A stretch of 64,000 bases of DNA, from NCBI GenBank assembly GCA_963724975.1, contig CAVRXB010000011.1, positions 558,001 through 622,000 of the forward strand, given 5' to 3'. Below are positions 47,703 to 56,031 of the stretch, piece by piece. A model generated the notes under the pieces. That model had not been told where the DNA came from and did not search any database. It worked only from the letters and a program-made list of their open reading frames with translations. Both the position numbers and the translations under genes were made by a program. Position 1 is the first letter of the stretch; every line of letters starts with the position of its first letter. The DNA comes from CAIWHR01 sp963724975 (GTDB lineage Bacteria; Pseudomonadota; Gammaproteobacteria; Burkholderiales; Casimicrobiaceae).

Positions 47703-49371
47703 TCAGACCTTGCGCGCGGCGACGCCCTGCTCGCGGAGTGCGTTGAGCGTATGCATTCATCGTCAGCGCCTGCGGGTCGAGCTTCAGATGCAGCAGCGCC
47801 GGGCGGTCCGCCGAGACAGCACGCTCGAAGGCATCCGCGAATTCGGCCGTGTGCGTAACGGTCTCGCCGTGCGCTCCGTACGCGCGCGCCAGCGCTGCAA
47901 AATCCGGATTAACGAGTGCGGTTCCGTACTCGCGTCCCGGATAAGTGCGCTCCTGGTGCATCCGTATCGTGCCGTACATGCCGTTGTCGACGACGATGAA
48001 GACGATGTTGAGACGATACTGGACGGCAGTGGCGAGCTCCTGTCCGTTCATCAGGAAGCAGCCGTCGCCGTTCCACGAAATGACCAACCGCTCCGGATGC
48101 ACGACTTTGGCCGCGACGGCCGCCGGCACGCCATAACCCATCGAACCCACATAGGGCGCAAGCTGGGTGCGAAACTGGCGATAGCGAAACACGCGGTGCA
48201 ACCAGGTCGAATAATTGCCGGCACCGTTCGTCAGAATAGCGTCGTCGGGAAGACGTGCGTCGAGCCAGCGCACGATGTCCCACAGGTCGAGACTGCCGGG
48301 CACCGGCCGCGGCGCCTGCCACGCAAGATAATCTGCATGGGCGTCTTCGTCGTTGCCGCGGCGACTACGCGGCGAATGGGCCAGCTCCGCGAGAAATGCA
48401 CCAGGGGTTGACGCTATCGCGATTGCCGGCTGATAGACGCGCCCGAGCTCATCCGCGCCTGGATGCACATGGATCAACGTCTGTGAAGGCACCGGCGGCA
48501 CGAGCAACGTATAACCCGAGGTCGTCATCTCGCCAAGGCGTTCGCCGATCACCAGCAGCACGTCAGCGTCGCGCACGCGGGCGGCAAGGCGCGGATTGAC
48601 TCCGATTCCGACATCGCCGGCATACAAAACATGCCGATTGTCGAAGAGATCCTGACTGCGGAATCCGCAAGCGACCGGCAGCGTGAACTTCTCGGCGACC
48701 GCCGAGAGCAATCGGCACGCATCGTTGTCCCAGCGGCTGCCGCCGACCAGCACAAAAGGATGCTTCGCTGCGACGAGCCGCTCGGCGACGGCGGCGACCT
48801 GTGCGGGATCGGGCGACGTCGCAACGGGATCCACACGCGGCACATCGACGCACTCTGCGCGCGCTGACAGCATGTCCTCGGGCAATGCGAGAACCACGGG
48901 ACCCGGTCGGCCCGACATGGCGGTGCGGTACGCACGCGCAACGTATTCCGGGATGCGCTCGGCACGATCGATCTGCGCCGCCCATTTCGCGACGCTCCCG
49001 AACATGCGCCGGTAGTCGATCTCCTGGAAGGCTTCGCGATCGACCATATCGCCACCGACCTGTCCGACGAACAGGATCATCGGTGTCGAATCCTGCGCCG
49101 CCGCATGGACGCCGATACTGGCGTTCGTCGCTCCGGGACCGCGCGTGACGAATGCAATGCCAGGGCGCCCCGTCAGCTTGCCGAACGCCTCCGCCATGTA
49201 GGCCGCGCCGCCTTCCTGCCGGCACACGATGAGCGCAAGGCGATCGCGCGCATCGTGCAGCGCGTCGAGAACGGCGAGGTAGCTCTCGCCCGGAACGGCA
49301 AACGCATGCGTCGCGCCCTGGGTAAGAAGATTCGCGACGAGTATTTCGCCGCCGGTGCGGGAGGGAGTCAT
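47703..49371 (-). CDS. Thiamine-diphosphate enzyme, acetolactate synthase-like (one frame break)
   Basis: About 555 aa. The catalytic Glu is Glu53 in CRQEGGAAYMAEAFGKLTG. RGPGATNA and GQVGGDMVDREAFQEIDYR belong to the first domain, and the ThDP/Mg motif is WNGDGCFLMNGQELATA with VVDNGMYGT. The frame breaks close to the end; removing one base near 47755 gives TLNALREQGVAARKV and a stop at 47703. It resembles the large subunit of acetolactate synthase, but no small regulatory subunit is near, so it may be a stand-alone 2-oxoacid-type lyase. The substrate is open. Confidence 0.8.
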
Positions 49372-49412
49372 TGCGCGGTGGATCGAGGCGGGTGAGACAA
49401 GCCCTCATTCTA

Positions 49413-49418
49413 TATAAT
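49413..49418 (+). promoter_or_regulatory. -10 element (TATAAT) for the MscS-type channel
   Basis: A perfect TATAAT lies 37 bases before the ATG at 49455, in the short divergent gap with the ThDP enzyme. A clear -35 box was not seen at the right distance. Confidence 0.45.
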
Positions 49419-49454
49419 CGGCGGCGGCGGTCTCCCCGACCACCGCTGTTTTCC

Positions 49455-50996
49455 ATGCCCAGCCCCGAACTCATCCTCGACGCCCAGCTGTTCGTCGCCG
49501 CCGGCCTCGCGCTCGCGCTTGTCACGTTGTGGTTGCGCGGCGACATGCGGCAGAACATGTTCAACATGTCGATTGCGATGGGCATCGGGCTCGTCGGGCT
49601 CGTGCTCCTCGCGCGCTACGGCACAGCACTGAGCGATGCGACGATCACCTCGGTCGTGCGCGAAGTGATGCTCGTGCTGATCGCGATCGGCTTCACGCGG
49701 ATCATCCTTCTGTTCGTGTTCCAGGGCGTACTCCGGCGGCTTGCGATACCGCGGATCATGGCCGACGTGCTGTTCGCGGTGGTGCTGATCGTCTTCGGCA
49801 TCGTCCGGATGAAGGAAGCGGGGGTAAACCTCACTGGCATCGTCGCGACATCCGCGGTGATTACGGGCGCGATCGCCTTCTCGCTGCAGGAGACGCTCGG
49901 CAACCTGTGGGGCGGCATCGCGTTGCAGCTCGACAATACCTGCCGGATCGGCGACTGGATCCGGATGGAGGGTGCATACGGCCAGGTGGTCGGAATCCGC
50001 TGGCGTTACACCGCGATCGCGACCAACATGGGCGAGACGGTGATCATTCCCAACAGTCAGCTGATCAAGAACAGGGTGACGGTCCTCGGTCGCCGCGGCG
50101 ACGATCGGATCCCGGCGCGACGCGCCGTCGATTTCAGCGTCTCCTACGACACGCCGCCCTCGCGCGTGATCGCTGCGATCACCGACGGACTTGCGCACGC
50201 CGAAATCCGCAACGTCGCGATCCAGCCGCCGCTGATCGTTGTCTGCTCGGACTTCGGCGATAGCGGGATCCAGTATTCGGTGCGCTATTGGCTTACCGAT
50301 CTCGCGCACGACATCTGGACCGATTCACAGGTGCGGCTCCATGTCGCCGCGACGCTCGCTCGCCACGGCATGGAAATTCCGTTGCCGCAGCGCGTCCTCA
50401 TCCGGCGCCGGGGCGCCGGAGCGCCGGAGCGGCACGAGCGCGAGTTGGAAGCGCGATGCGCGACACTCGCACGAATCGAGCTCTTCGGCGCGCTCACCGA
50501 CGGCGAACGCCGAGCGCTTGCAGCGGAACTTGCCGACTTTCCTTACGTGGCGGACGACGTGATTGCACGCCAGGGAGAAGCTGCCGATTCGCTGTTCATC
50601 CTGGCCCACGGCCGTGTCGGCGTCTACGACGACAGCCCGGGGGGCACCGGTGCCCGCGACCATCTCGCAACGCTCGAGGCGCCGTCCTATTTCGGCGAAA
50701 TGGGACTCCTGACCGGGCAAGCGCGCGGGGCCACAGTGATCGCGGAAGGCGATGTCCTTTGCCATCGGCTCGACAAGGCGGGATTCGACGCCATCGTGCG
50801 CGCCCGCACGGAACTGATCGAATCGATGTCGAAAGTCGTGATCGCCCGTCAATCGGCCAACGACGCCAAGTTGCAGGCGCTTTCGGCGGACGCGCGCGCA
50901 AAGGCCGTGTCCTATAGCGCAGCGGAGCTGGTCCGTCGCATCAAGAACTTCTTTGCCATAGACACTGAGAAACTGAGGACACCCGACGACAACTGA
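49455..50996 (+). CDS. MscS-type mechanosensitive channel with C-terminal cyclic-nucleotide-binding domain
   Basis: 513 aa. N-terminal TM helices (LFVAAGLALALVTLWLRG, MSIAMGIGLVGLVLLARYG, others) lead to the MscS pore/beta domain: VNLTGIVATSAVITGAIAFS, LGNLWGGIALQLDN, GDWIRMEG, TVIIPNSQLIKN. After the cytoplasmic domain comes a cNMP-type beta-roll: RIELFGALTDGERRALA, RQGEAADSLFILAHGRVGVY, PSYFGEMGLLTGQARGATV. This is the class of nucleotide-gated MscS channels. The phosphate-binding-cassette Arg/Glu are present in FGEMGLLTGQARGATV, so nucleotide binding is plausible. The internal ATG at 49455 is chosen over upstream frame. Confidence 0.9.
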   Translation: MPSPELILDAQLFVAAGLALALVTLWLRGDMRQNMFNMSIAMGIGLVGLVLLARYGTALSDATITSVVREVMLVLIAIGFTRIILLFVFQGVLRRLAIPRIMADVLFAVVLIVFGIVRMKEAGVNLTGIVATSAVITGAIAFSLQETLGNLWGGIALQLDNTCRIGDWIRMEGAYGQVVGIRWRYTAIATNMGETVIIPNSQLIKNRVTVLGRRGDDRIPARRAVDFSVSYDTPPSRVIAAITDGLAHAEIRNVAIQPPLIVVCSDFGDSGIQYSVRYWLTDLAHDIWTDSQVRLHVAATLARHGMEIPLPQRVLIRRRGAGAPERHERELEARCATLARIELFGALTDGERRALAAELADFPYVADDVIARQGEAADSLFILAHGRVGVYDDSPGGTGARDHLATLEAPSYFGEMGLLTGQARGATVIAEGDVLCHRLDKAGFDAIVRARTELIESMSKVVIARQSANDAKLQALSADARAKAVSYSAAELVRRIKNFFAIDTEKLRTPDDN

Positions 50997-51012
50997 GCCG
51001 CGAATAGCGGCT
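50996..51012. terminator. Hairpin between convergent channel and prmB genes
   Basis: AGCCGC (50996-51001) pairs with GCGGCT (51007-51012) around GAATA, starting at the channel's stop codon. There is no U-run, so it is a weak bidirectional terminator candidate. Confidence 0.3.
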
Positions 51013-51018
51013 GAACAG

Positions 51019-51918
51019 TCAGCGCCCTGCGACGAGCTCCTCGCGCGACAGCAGGAAAACGCTCTCGTCGGATCCTGCGGTCTCGAGCCACACGAACGGC
51101 AGGCGCGGATAGGCGAGCTCGGTCGCGGCTCGATTGTGGCCGACTTCGACCACGAGGGTGCCGCCAGGATTCAGAAAACGCGGCGCGTGCTTGATAATCG
51201 TGCGCACGGCGTCGAGGCCGTCCTCGCCGCCGGCGAGCGCAAGCCCTGGTTCGTGCCGATGCTCGGGTGGAAGGTTTTCCATCGCCAGCGCAGTGACGTA
51301 GGGCGGGTTGCTGATGATGAGGTCGTAGCTTTTTTCCGACAGATTCATGAAGAGATCGGAGCGGATGAGATTGATCCGGTCGGCGAGCCCGTAATCTGCA
51401 ACGTTGCGTTGAGCTACCGTGAGCGCGTCCGCAGAAAGGTCGACTGCGTCGACATCGGCCTCCGGATAGGCATGCGCGAGCAGGATGGCAAGACAACCCG
51501 ACCCCGTGCACAGATCGAGGGCGGCAGCGACTTTTTCCGGCGGACCGACGTAGGGGGTGAGACCATCGGGCAGGAGCTCCGCGATGAAGGATCGCGGAAT
51601 GAGGACGCGCTCGTCGACAAAGAAACGGAAATCGCCCAGCCACGCCTCGTGCGTAAGATAGGCGGCGGGAACGCGCTGGTCGACCCGGCGCATGAGCATT
51701 TGCGCGATTGACGCGCGCTCGGCCTGCGTCAACCGAGCATCGAGGAACGGTTCCAGCCGGTCGAGCGGCAGGTGCAACGCATGCAGCAGCAGATAGGCCG
51801 CCTCGTCGTAAGCGTTGTCGGTTCCGTGTCCGAACGCGACCTTCGCTTCGCCGAAGCGCGTGACGGCGTAGCGCAGCCAGTCGCGCAGCGTCTCGAGGTC
51901 GTGCTCGAGCGTCGTCAT
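51019..51918 (-). CDS. prmB: PrmB, ribosomal protein L3 glutamine methyltransferase
   Basis: 299 aa. The SAM site is LDLCTGSGCLAILLAHAYP and the glutamine-methyltransferase motif is IISNPPYV. The N-terminal helical part (DWLRYAVTRFGEAKVAFGHGTDNAYDEA) is specific for PrmB rather than PrmC. It methylates the Gln of ribosomal protein L3. The ATG at 51918 overlaps the stop of dapE (ATGA), matching the common dapE-prmB pairing. Confidence 0.93.
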   Translation of the reverse strand: MTTLEHDLETLRDWLRYAVTRFGEAKVAFGHGTDNAYDEAAYLLLHALHLPLDRLEPFLDARLTQAERASIAQMLMRRVDQRVPAAYLTHEAWLGDFRFFVDERVLIPRSFIAELLPDGLTPYVGPPEKVAAALDLCTGSGCLAILLAHAYPEADVDAVDLSADALTVAQRNVADYGLADRINLIRSDLFMNLSEKSYDLIISNPPYVTALAMENLPPEHRHEPGLALAGGEDGLDAVRTIIKHAPRFLNPGGTLVVEVGHNRAATELAYPRLPFVWLETAGSDESVFLLSREELVAGR

Positions 51919-53093
51919 CCCGGTGCGGCGGGAATGAGCAGGTGTTCCAGAATGCCGCGGTAGATGCGCGACAGCAGCGCGAGGTCGGCAATCCGTACAC
52001 GCTCGTTCAGCTTGTGGATCGAGGCGCCGACCGGGCCCAGCTCGACCACTTCGCGGCAGATGGCGGCGATGAAACGACCGTCGGAAGTCCCGCCCGTGCG
52101 CGAGATCTCGGGCGTGACGCCGGTTACGTTTCGCACGACATCGGATGCGACGTCGACGAGCCTGCCCTTGGGGGTCAAGTAGGGATCGCCCCAGCCCGTC
52201 CAGACGAGCTTGAAGTCGAGGCCGTGCCGCACCAGCACCGCCTCCAGCCGTTGCTGCAGCGATTCGCGGCTGCTCGCGGGCGCGTGCCGGAAATTGAAGG
52301 TGACCTCGAGCGCACCGGGGATCACATTCGTCGCACCGGTTCCAGCATGAATGTTCGAACATTGCCATGTCGTAGCCGGGAATGATTCGTCGCCGTCGTC
52401 CCACTGCGTGTTCGCGAGCTCCGCCAGCACCGGCGCAACGAGATGAATCGGATTTCGCGCGAGCTGTGGATAGGCGACGTGGCCCTGGATGCCCTTGACC
52501 GCCAGTGTCGCCGACAGCGTTCCACGGCGGCCGTTCTTTATCATGTCGCCGAGGCGATCGACGGAGGAGGGCTCGCCGACGACGCAGAAATCGATCGTCT
52601 CGCCGGCAGCGGCCAGCTTCTCGACGACCTTGACCGTGCCGTCGACGGACGGTCCTTCTTCGTCAGAGGTGATGAGCAGCGCGATCGATCCGGTTGCCGC
52701 AGGATGATCGGATACGAAGCCCTCATTTGCGGTAACGAACGCCGCGAGCGACGACTTCATGTCGGCCGCTCCGCGCCCGTAAAGCCATCCGTCGCGCTCG
52801 GTCGGAACAAATGGATCGGTCTCCCATCCTTCGCGCGGACCTGTCGGCACGACATCGGTGTGACCGGCAAGACAGACCAGCGGACGCGCCGTGCCGCGCC
52901 GTGCCCAAAGGTTTGTGACGCCATTCGAAACCAGCGTTTCGCAGTGGAAGCCAAGCGGCGCAAGACGGGCAGCGATAAGCGACTGGCACCCAGCGTCGTC
53001 GGGCGTCACCGAGGGGCGCGCGATCAGTTCACGCGCGAGCGCGAGCGTCGAATCAACTGAAGCGACTGCTGCGGGTTGGGCGACAACGTCCAT
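51915..53093 (-). CDS. dapE: DapE, succinyl-diaminopimelate desuccinylase
   Basis: 392 aa, M20 family. Metal ligands and catalytic residues are visible: HTDVVP (His78, Asp80), GRGAADMK (Asp111), TSDEEG (Glu145, Glu146) and GTSDGRF near the C-terminus. It removes succinate from N-succinyl-diaminopimelate in lysine and cell-wall synthesis. It shares the pathway with dapD (59466) and dapC (62544) in this window and is coupled to prmB. Confidence 0.95.
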   Translation of the reverse strand: MDVVAQPAAVASVDSTLALARELIARPSVTPDDAGCQSLIAARLAPLGFHCETLVSNGVTNLWARRGTARPLVCLAGHTDVVPTGPREGWETDPFVPTERDGWLYGRGAADMKSSLAAFVTANEGFVSDHPAATGSIALLITSDEEGPSVDGTVKVVEKLAAAGETIDFCVVGEPSSVDRLGDMIKNGRRGTLSATLAVKGIQGHVAYPQLARNPIHLVAPVLAELANTQWDDGDESFPATTWQCSNIHAGTGATNVIPGALEVTFNFRHAPASSRESLQQRLEAVLVRHGLDFKLVWTGWGDPYLTPKGRLVDVASDVVRNVTGVTPEISRTGGTSDGRFIAAICREVVELGPVGASIHKLNERVRIADLALLSRIYRGILEHLLIPAAPG

Positions 53094-53149
53094 GCGCCCA
53101 TCTTAGCAAAACGCGGTGCGCCGACCCCGCGCACTCACGGTGCCATGAC

Positions 53150-53191
53150 AAAAACGCGGTGCACCGGCCGCGCAGCGGCCCCGCACCGCGT
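53150..53191 (-). terminator. Strong intrinsic terminator after pilU
   Basis: ACGCGGTGC (53154-53162) pairs with GCACCGCGT (53183-53191). Inside lies a second stem GGCCGC/GCGGCC with a 3-base loop. On the minus strand the stem is followed by TTTTT. It is 14 bases after the pilU stop. A copy of the first arm with its A-run (AAAACGCGGTGC) also occurs 43 bases away at 53108-53119. Confidence 0.85.
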
Positions 53192-53205
53192 GTTCCACTG
53201 GACGT

Positions 53206-54378
53206 TTAATGTGGGCGGTCCAACATCTCGGCGTCGATTTCGAGCGTCGTGAAATCGCTCTGCGGCCGCTTCGCTTTACCGTCCTCCATCTCGGTTGCCA
53301 GGCCGTCGACGCGGGCGGTGGGCGCATTCTGGTTGATGAGCCACGCGAGGTTGGTCGGCGAATCGGAGGCGATCATCGCTTCCTCGTAGGTGATCTGCTC
53401 ATCCATGTACATGCGGCAAAGTGCCTGCTCGAACGTCTGCGACCCGGGATAGAGCGACTGCTCCATCGCCTCCTTGATCTGCGTGATCTCGCCGTTCTTG
53501 ATGAGCTCGGAAATGAGCGAGGTATTGAGCAGGATCTCGACGGCGGGCTGCAGATCACCTTCGGTGTTCTTGACAAGCCGCTGGCAGATGATCGCGCGAA
53601 GACCGATCGACAAGTCGGACAAGAGGCCGGAGCGGGCGTCGTAGGGGAAGAGATTGATGATCCGCGACAGCGCGTGGTAGCTGTTGTTCGCGTGCAGCGT
53701 CGACAGGCACAGGTGGCCCGTCAGCGTGTGCAGAAGTGCCTGCTGCATCGTCTCGCGGTCACGGATCTCGCCGATCATGATGAGGTCCGGCGCTTCGCGC
53801 AGGCCATTCTGCAGCGCACTCTGATAGCTCTGCGTGTCGACATGGAGCTCGCGCTGGTTGACGATGCTCTGCCGGTGCTCGAACAGGTACTCGATCGGAT
53901 CCTCGATCGTGAGGATGTGGCCCGACTTGTTGTTGTTGCGATGGTCGATCATCGCGGCCAGTGTCGTCGACTTGCCCGAGCCCGTCGCGCCGGCGATCAG
54001 CACGAGCCCGCGTTTTTCCATCACGATGTTGAGCAGCACCGGCGGCAAGCGCAGGTCCTCGAACGCGGGAATGTGGCTGCGCACGAACCGGATGACCATC
54101 GATATCGTGCCGCGCTGGCGGAAGATATTGATCCGGAAGTTGCCGACGGCGCGGTCGAGGTGCGAGAGGTTCATCTCGAGCTCGTTTTCGAACTCGCGCG
54201 CCTGCTCCTTGCTCATGAGCTCGTAGGCGATTCGCCGCACCGTCTCGACGTCCATTGGCTGCGTCGAGATCGGCGAGACGACGCCGTTGACCTTGATGTT
54301 GATCGGCGCGCCGCACGAGATGAACAGGTCGGAGGCCTGCTTCTCCGCCATCAGTCTGAACAGTCGGTCGAGGTACAT
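53206..54378 (-). CDS. pilU: PilU, accessory twitching-motility retraction ATPase
   Basis: 390 aa, PilT/PilU family. Walker A is GATGSGKST (130-138). HILTIEDPIEYLFEHRQSIVNQREL gives the Walker B/Asp-box region, and TLTGHLCLSTLHANNSYHALSRI the His box. The form 'HRQSIVNQRE' and the tail length (390 aa) favour PilU over PilT. It works with PilT to retract type IV pili. It stands alone here; pilT is usually adjacent but is not in the window. A strong terminator follows. Confidence 0.9.
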   Translation of the reverse strand: MYLDRLFRLMAEKQASDLFISCGAPINIKVNGVVSPISTQPMDVETVRRIAYELMSKEQAREFENELEMNLSHLDRAVGNFRINIFRQRGTISMVIRFVRSHIPAFEDLRLPPVLLNIVMEKRGLVLIAGATGSGKSTTLAAMIDHRNNNKSGHILTIEDPIEYLFEHRQSIVNQRELHVDTQSYQSALQNGLREAPDLIMIGEIRDRETMQQALLHTLTGHLCLSTLHANNSYHALSRIINLFPYDARSGLLSDLSIGLRAIICQRLVKNTEGDLQPAVEILLNTSLISELIKNGEITQIKEAMEQSLYPGSQTFEQALCRMYMDEQITYEEAMIASDSPTNLAWLINQNAPTARVDGLATEMEDGKAKRPQSDFTTLEIDAEMLDRPH

Positions 54379-54608
54379 GTCGGGCGCCCCGGGCTACAAT
54401 CGCGGCACGGCGTGAACATCAATGAGCATCAATGAGAGTCACTGAGCTTACTGGCGTCACGTCGCAACGCAGGTTTCCATGATAATGTCATGAATTGGCG
54501 GGGACTTCCACCCCGGTCGCCTAATTTGCCGACCCAGCCGGTCCGATCTTGTGCAAGGACCCGGGCGACGCCAATTTCCTGCTTGAAGCCCCATTTTAAG
54601 CAAGTTTC

Positions 54609-55346
54609 ATGCTCGCAATCATAGGCGGAAGCGGCCTGACCCGGTTGTCCACTCTCGCGGTCGCCCATCGAGAAGTGGTCCGCACGCCCTATGGCGAACC
54701 GTCGTCGGCACTGCTGTTCGGTCAGATCGCGGGCCGCGACACCGTGTTTCTGGCCCGTCACGGTCACGGCCACACGATTCCGCCGCACCGGGTCAATTAC
54801 CGGGCGAACGTCTGGGCGGTGAAGGCGCGCGGGGCAACGGCCATCCTCGCCGTAGCCTCCGTTGGCGGCATCCGCGGCGTTGCCCCGGGGGAGCTCGTAT
54901 TGCCGCACCAACTCATCGACTACACCCAAAACCGCGACGCCAGTTTCTTCGATGGGGGCGACAGGAGAGTCATCCACGTGGATTTCACTCATCCCTATTC
55001 GCCGCCGTTGCGCGATAAATGCCTGACGGCGGCGCGTCAGGCCGGAATCGCGCTCGTCGACGGCGGTGTCTATGGCGCTGTATCGGGCCCGAGGCTCGAA
55101 ACGGCAGCCGAGATCGACCGTCTCGAGCGCGACGGCGCAACGCTGGTCGGCATGACCGGGATGCCCGAAGCGGCCCTCGCGCGCGAACAGGAATTGCCGT
55201 ACGTGGCGATCGCGGTGGTCGTCAACCACGCGGCTGGGCGCGGCGAGTCAGCGCAGGCGATTTCGATGGACGGCATCGCGCGTGTGCTCGAAACGGCGAT
55301 GGACAAGGTCCGCGCCTTGCTCGAGCACGTCGTTCCGCTGGTCTGA
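54609..55346 (+). CDS. Purine-nucleoside phosphorylase family, probable S-methyl-5'-thioinosine phosphorylase
   Basis: 245 aa of the MTAP/PNP trimeric family. IIGGSGL starts the fold; FLARHGHGHTIPPHRVNYRANVWA, GAVSGPRLETAAEIDRL and MTGMPEAALAREQELPYVAIAVVVNHAAG carry the phosphate, ribose and base sites. Short proteins of this type in Pseudomonas act on methylthioinosine, and the size matches. It could also be an MTA phosphorylase; sequence alone cannot decide. The 230 bases before it, divergent to pilU, show no gene. The def gene starts 4 bases after its stop. Confidence 0.8.
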   Translation: MLAIIGGSGLTRLSTLAVAHREVVRTPYGEPSSALLFGQIAGRDTVFLARHGHGHTIPPHRVNYRANVWAVKARGATAILAVASVGGIRGVAPGELVLPHQLIDYTQNRDASFFDGGDRRVIHVDFTHPYSPPLRDKCLTAARQAGIALVDGGVYGAVSGPRLETAAEIDRLERDGATLVGMTGMPEAALAREQELPYVAIAVVVNHAAGRGESAQAISMDGIARVLETAMDKVRALLEHVVPLV

Positions 55347-55350
55347 CCCC

Positions 55351-55881
55351 ATGATCCGCGACGTCCTGCGCATGGGAGATCCGCGGTTGCTGGAGCCGTC
55401 TCGGCCCGTGACGGCCTTCGGTGCCAGCGAACTCGAAACCCTTCTGGGCGACCTGCGCGACACGATGGCGGCGCAAAACGGCGCCGGGCTCGCGGCACCG
55501 CAGATCGGCGTGCCGCTGCAGGTCGTCATCTTCGGCTTTGCGGAGAATCCGCGCTATCCGGACGCCGAGCCCGTTCCCTTCACAGAGCTCGTCAACCCGG
55601 TGATCACCCCGTTGTCGACGGAAATCGAAGAAGGGTGGGAAGGCTGTCTGTCGGTGCCGGGATTGCGCGGTGTCGTCCCGCGCTATGCGAACGTTCGCTA
55701 CGAAGGATTCGACCCTGCCGGTTCGCCGATCCGGCGCGATGTGACTGGATTTCACGCACGCGTCGTCCAGCACGAGTGCGATCATCTGCTCGGCATTCTT
55801 TATCCGATGCGGATGCGCGATTTCCGGCAGTTCGGGTTCACCGACATCTTGTTCCCCGACACCGCGCCCGATCAGGAGTAG
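55351..55881 (+). CDS. def: Peptide deformylase
   Basis: 176 aa. The three PDF motifs are complete: GAGLAAPQIGV (motif 1), EGCLSVPG with metal ligand Cys99, and QHECDH with His141, Glu142 (catalytic) and His145. It removes the formyl group from new proteins' N-terminal Met. It starts just after the MTIP-like gene, so the two are co-transcribed. This may be a second def gene, as it is not beside fmt. Confidence 0.93.
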   Translation: MIRDVLRMGDPRLLEPSRPVTAFGASELETLLGDLRDTMAAQNGAGLAAPQIGVPLQVVIFGFAENPRYPDAEPVPFTELVNPVITPLSTEIEEGWEGCLSVPGLRGVVPRYANVRYEGFDPAGSPIRRDVTGFHARVVQHECDHLLGILYPMRMRDFRQFGFTDILFPDTAPDQE

Positions 55882-55885
55882 CGGC

Positions 55886-55900
55886 GCGAGCGGCGAGCCG
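55886..55900. repeat. Dispersed intergenic repeat, copy 1
   Basis: GCGAGCGGCGAGCCG immediately after def, followed by GGGCCCC and a GGCGC-GAA-GCGCC stem-loop. The same 15-mer occurs at 60352-60366 and 60440-60454, all in intergenic DNA. Confidence 0.55.
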
Positions 55901-56031
55901 GGGCCCCAGGCGCGAAGCGCCGAGGGGGAGCGAGCGATCGCGAGTCGACGCATGAGGCCGACAGCGCGATTTGTCGATTCACACGAGTGGTGCGGAGGCC
56001 GAGGCAACGAGCCGCACGCCGGGCTACGCCG

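Noticed and set aside
53209..54435. 408-codon open frame on the plus strand opposite pilU
   Set aside because: Highly charged Arg/Glu/Asp-rich product mirrors the antisense of an intact PilU; no motif or ribosome binding site.
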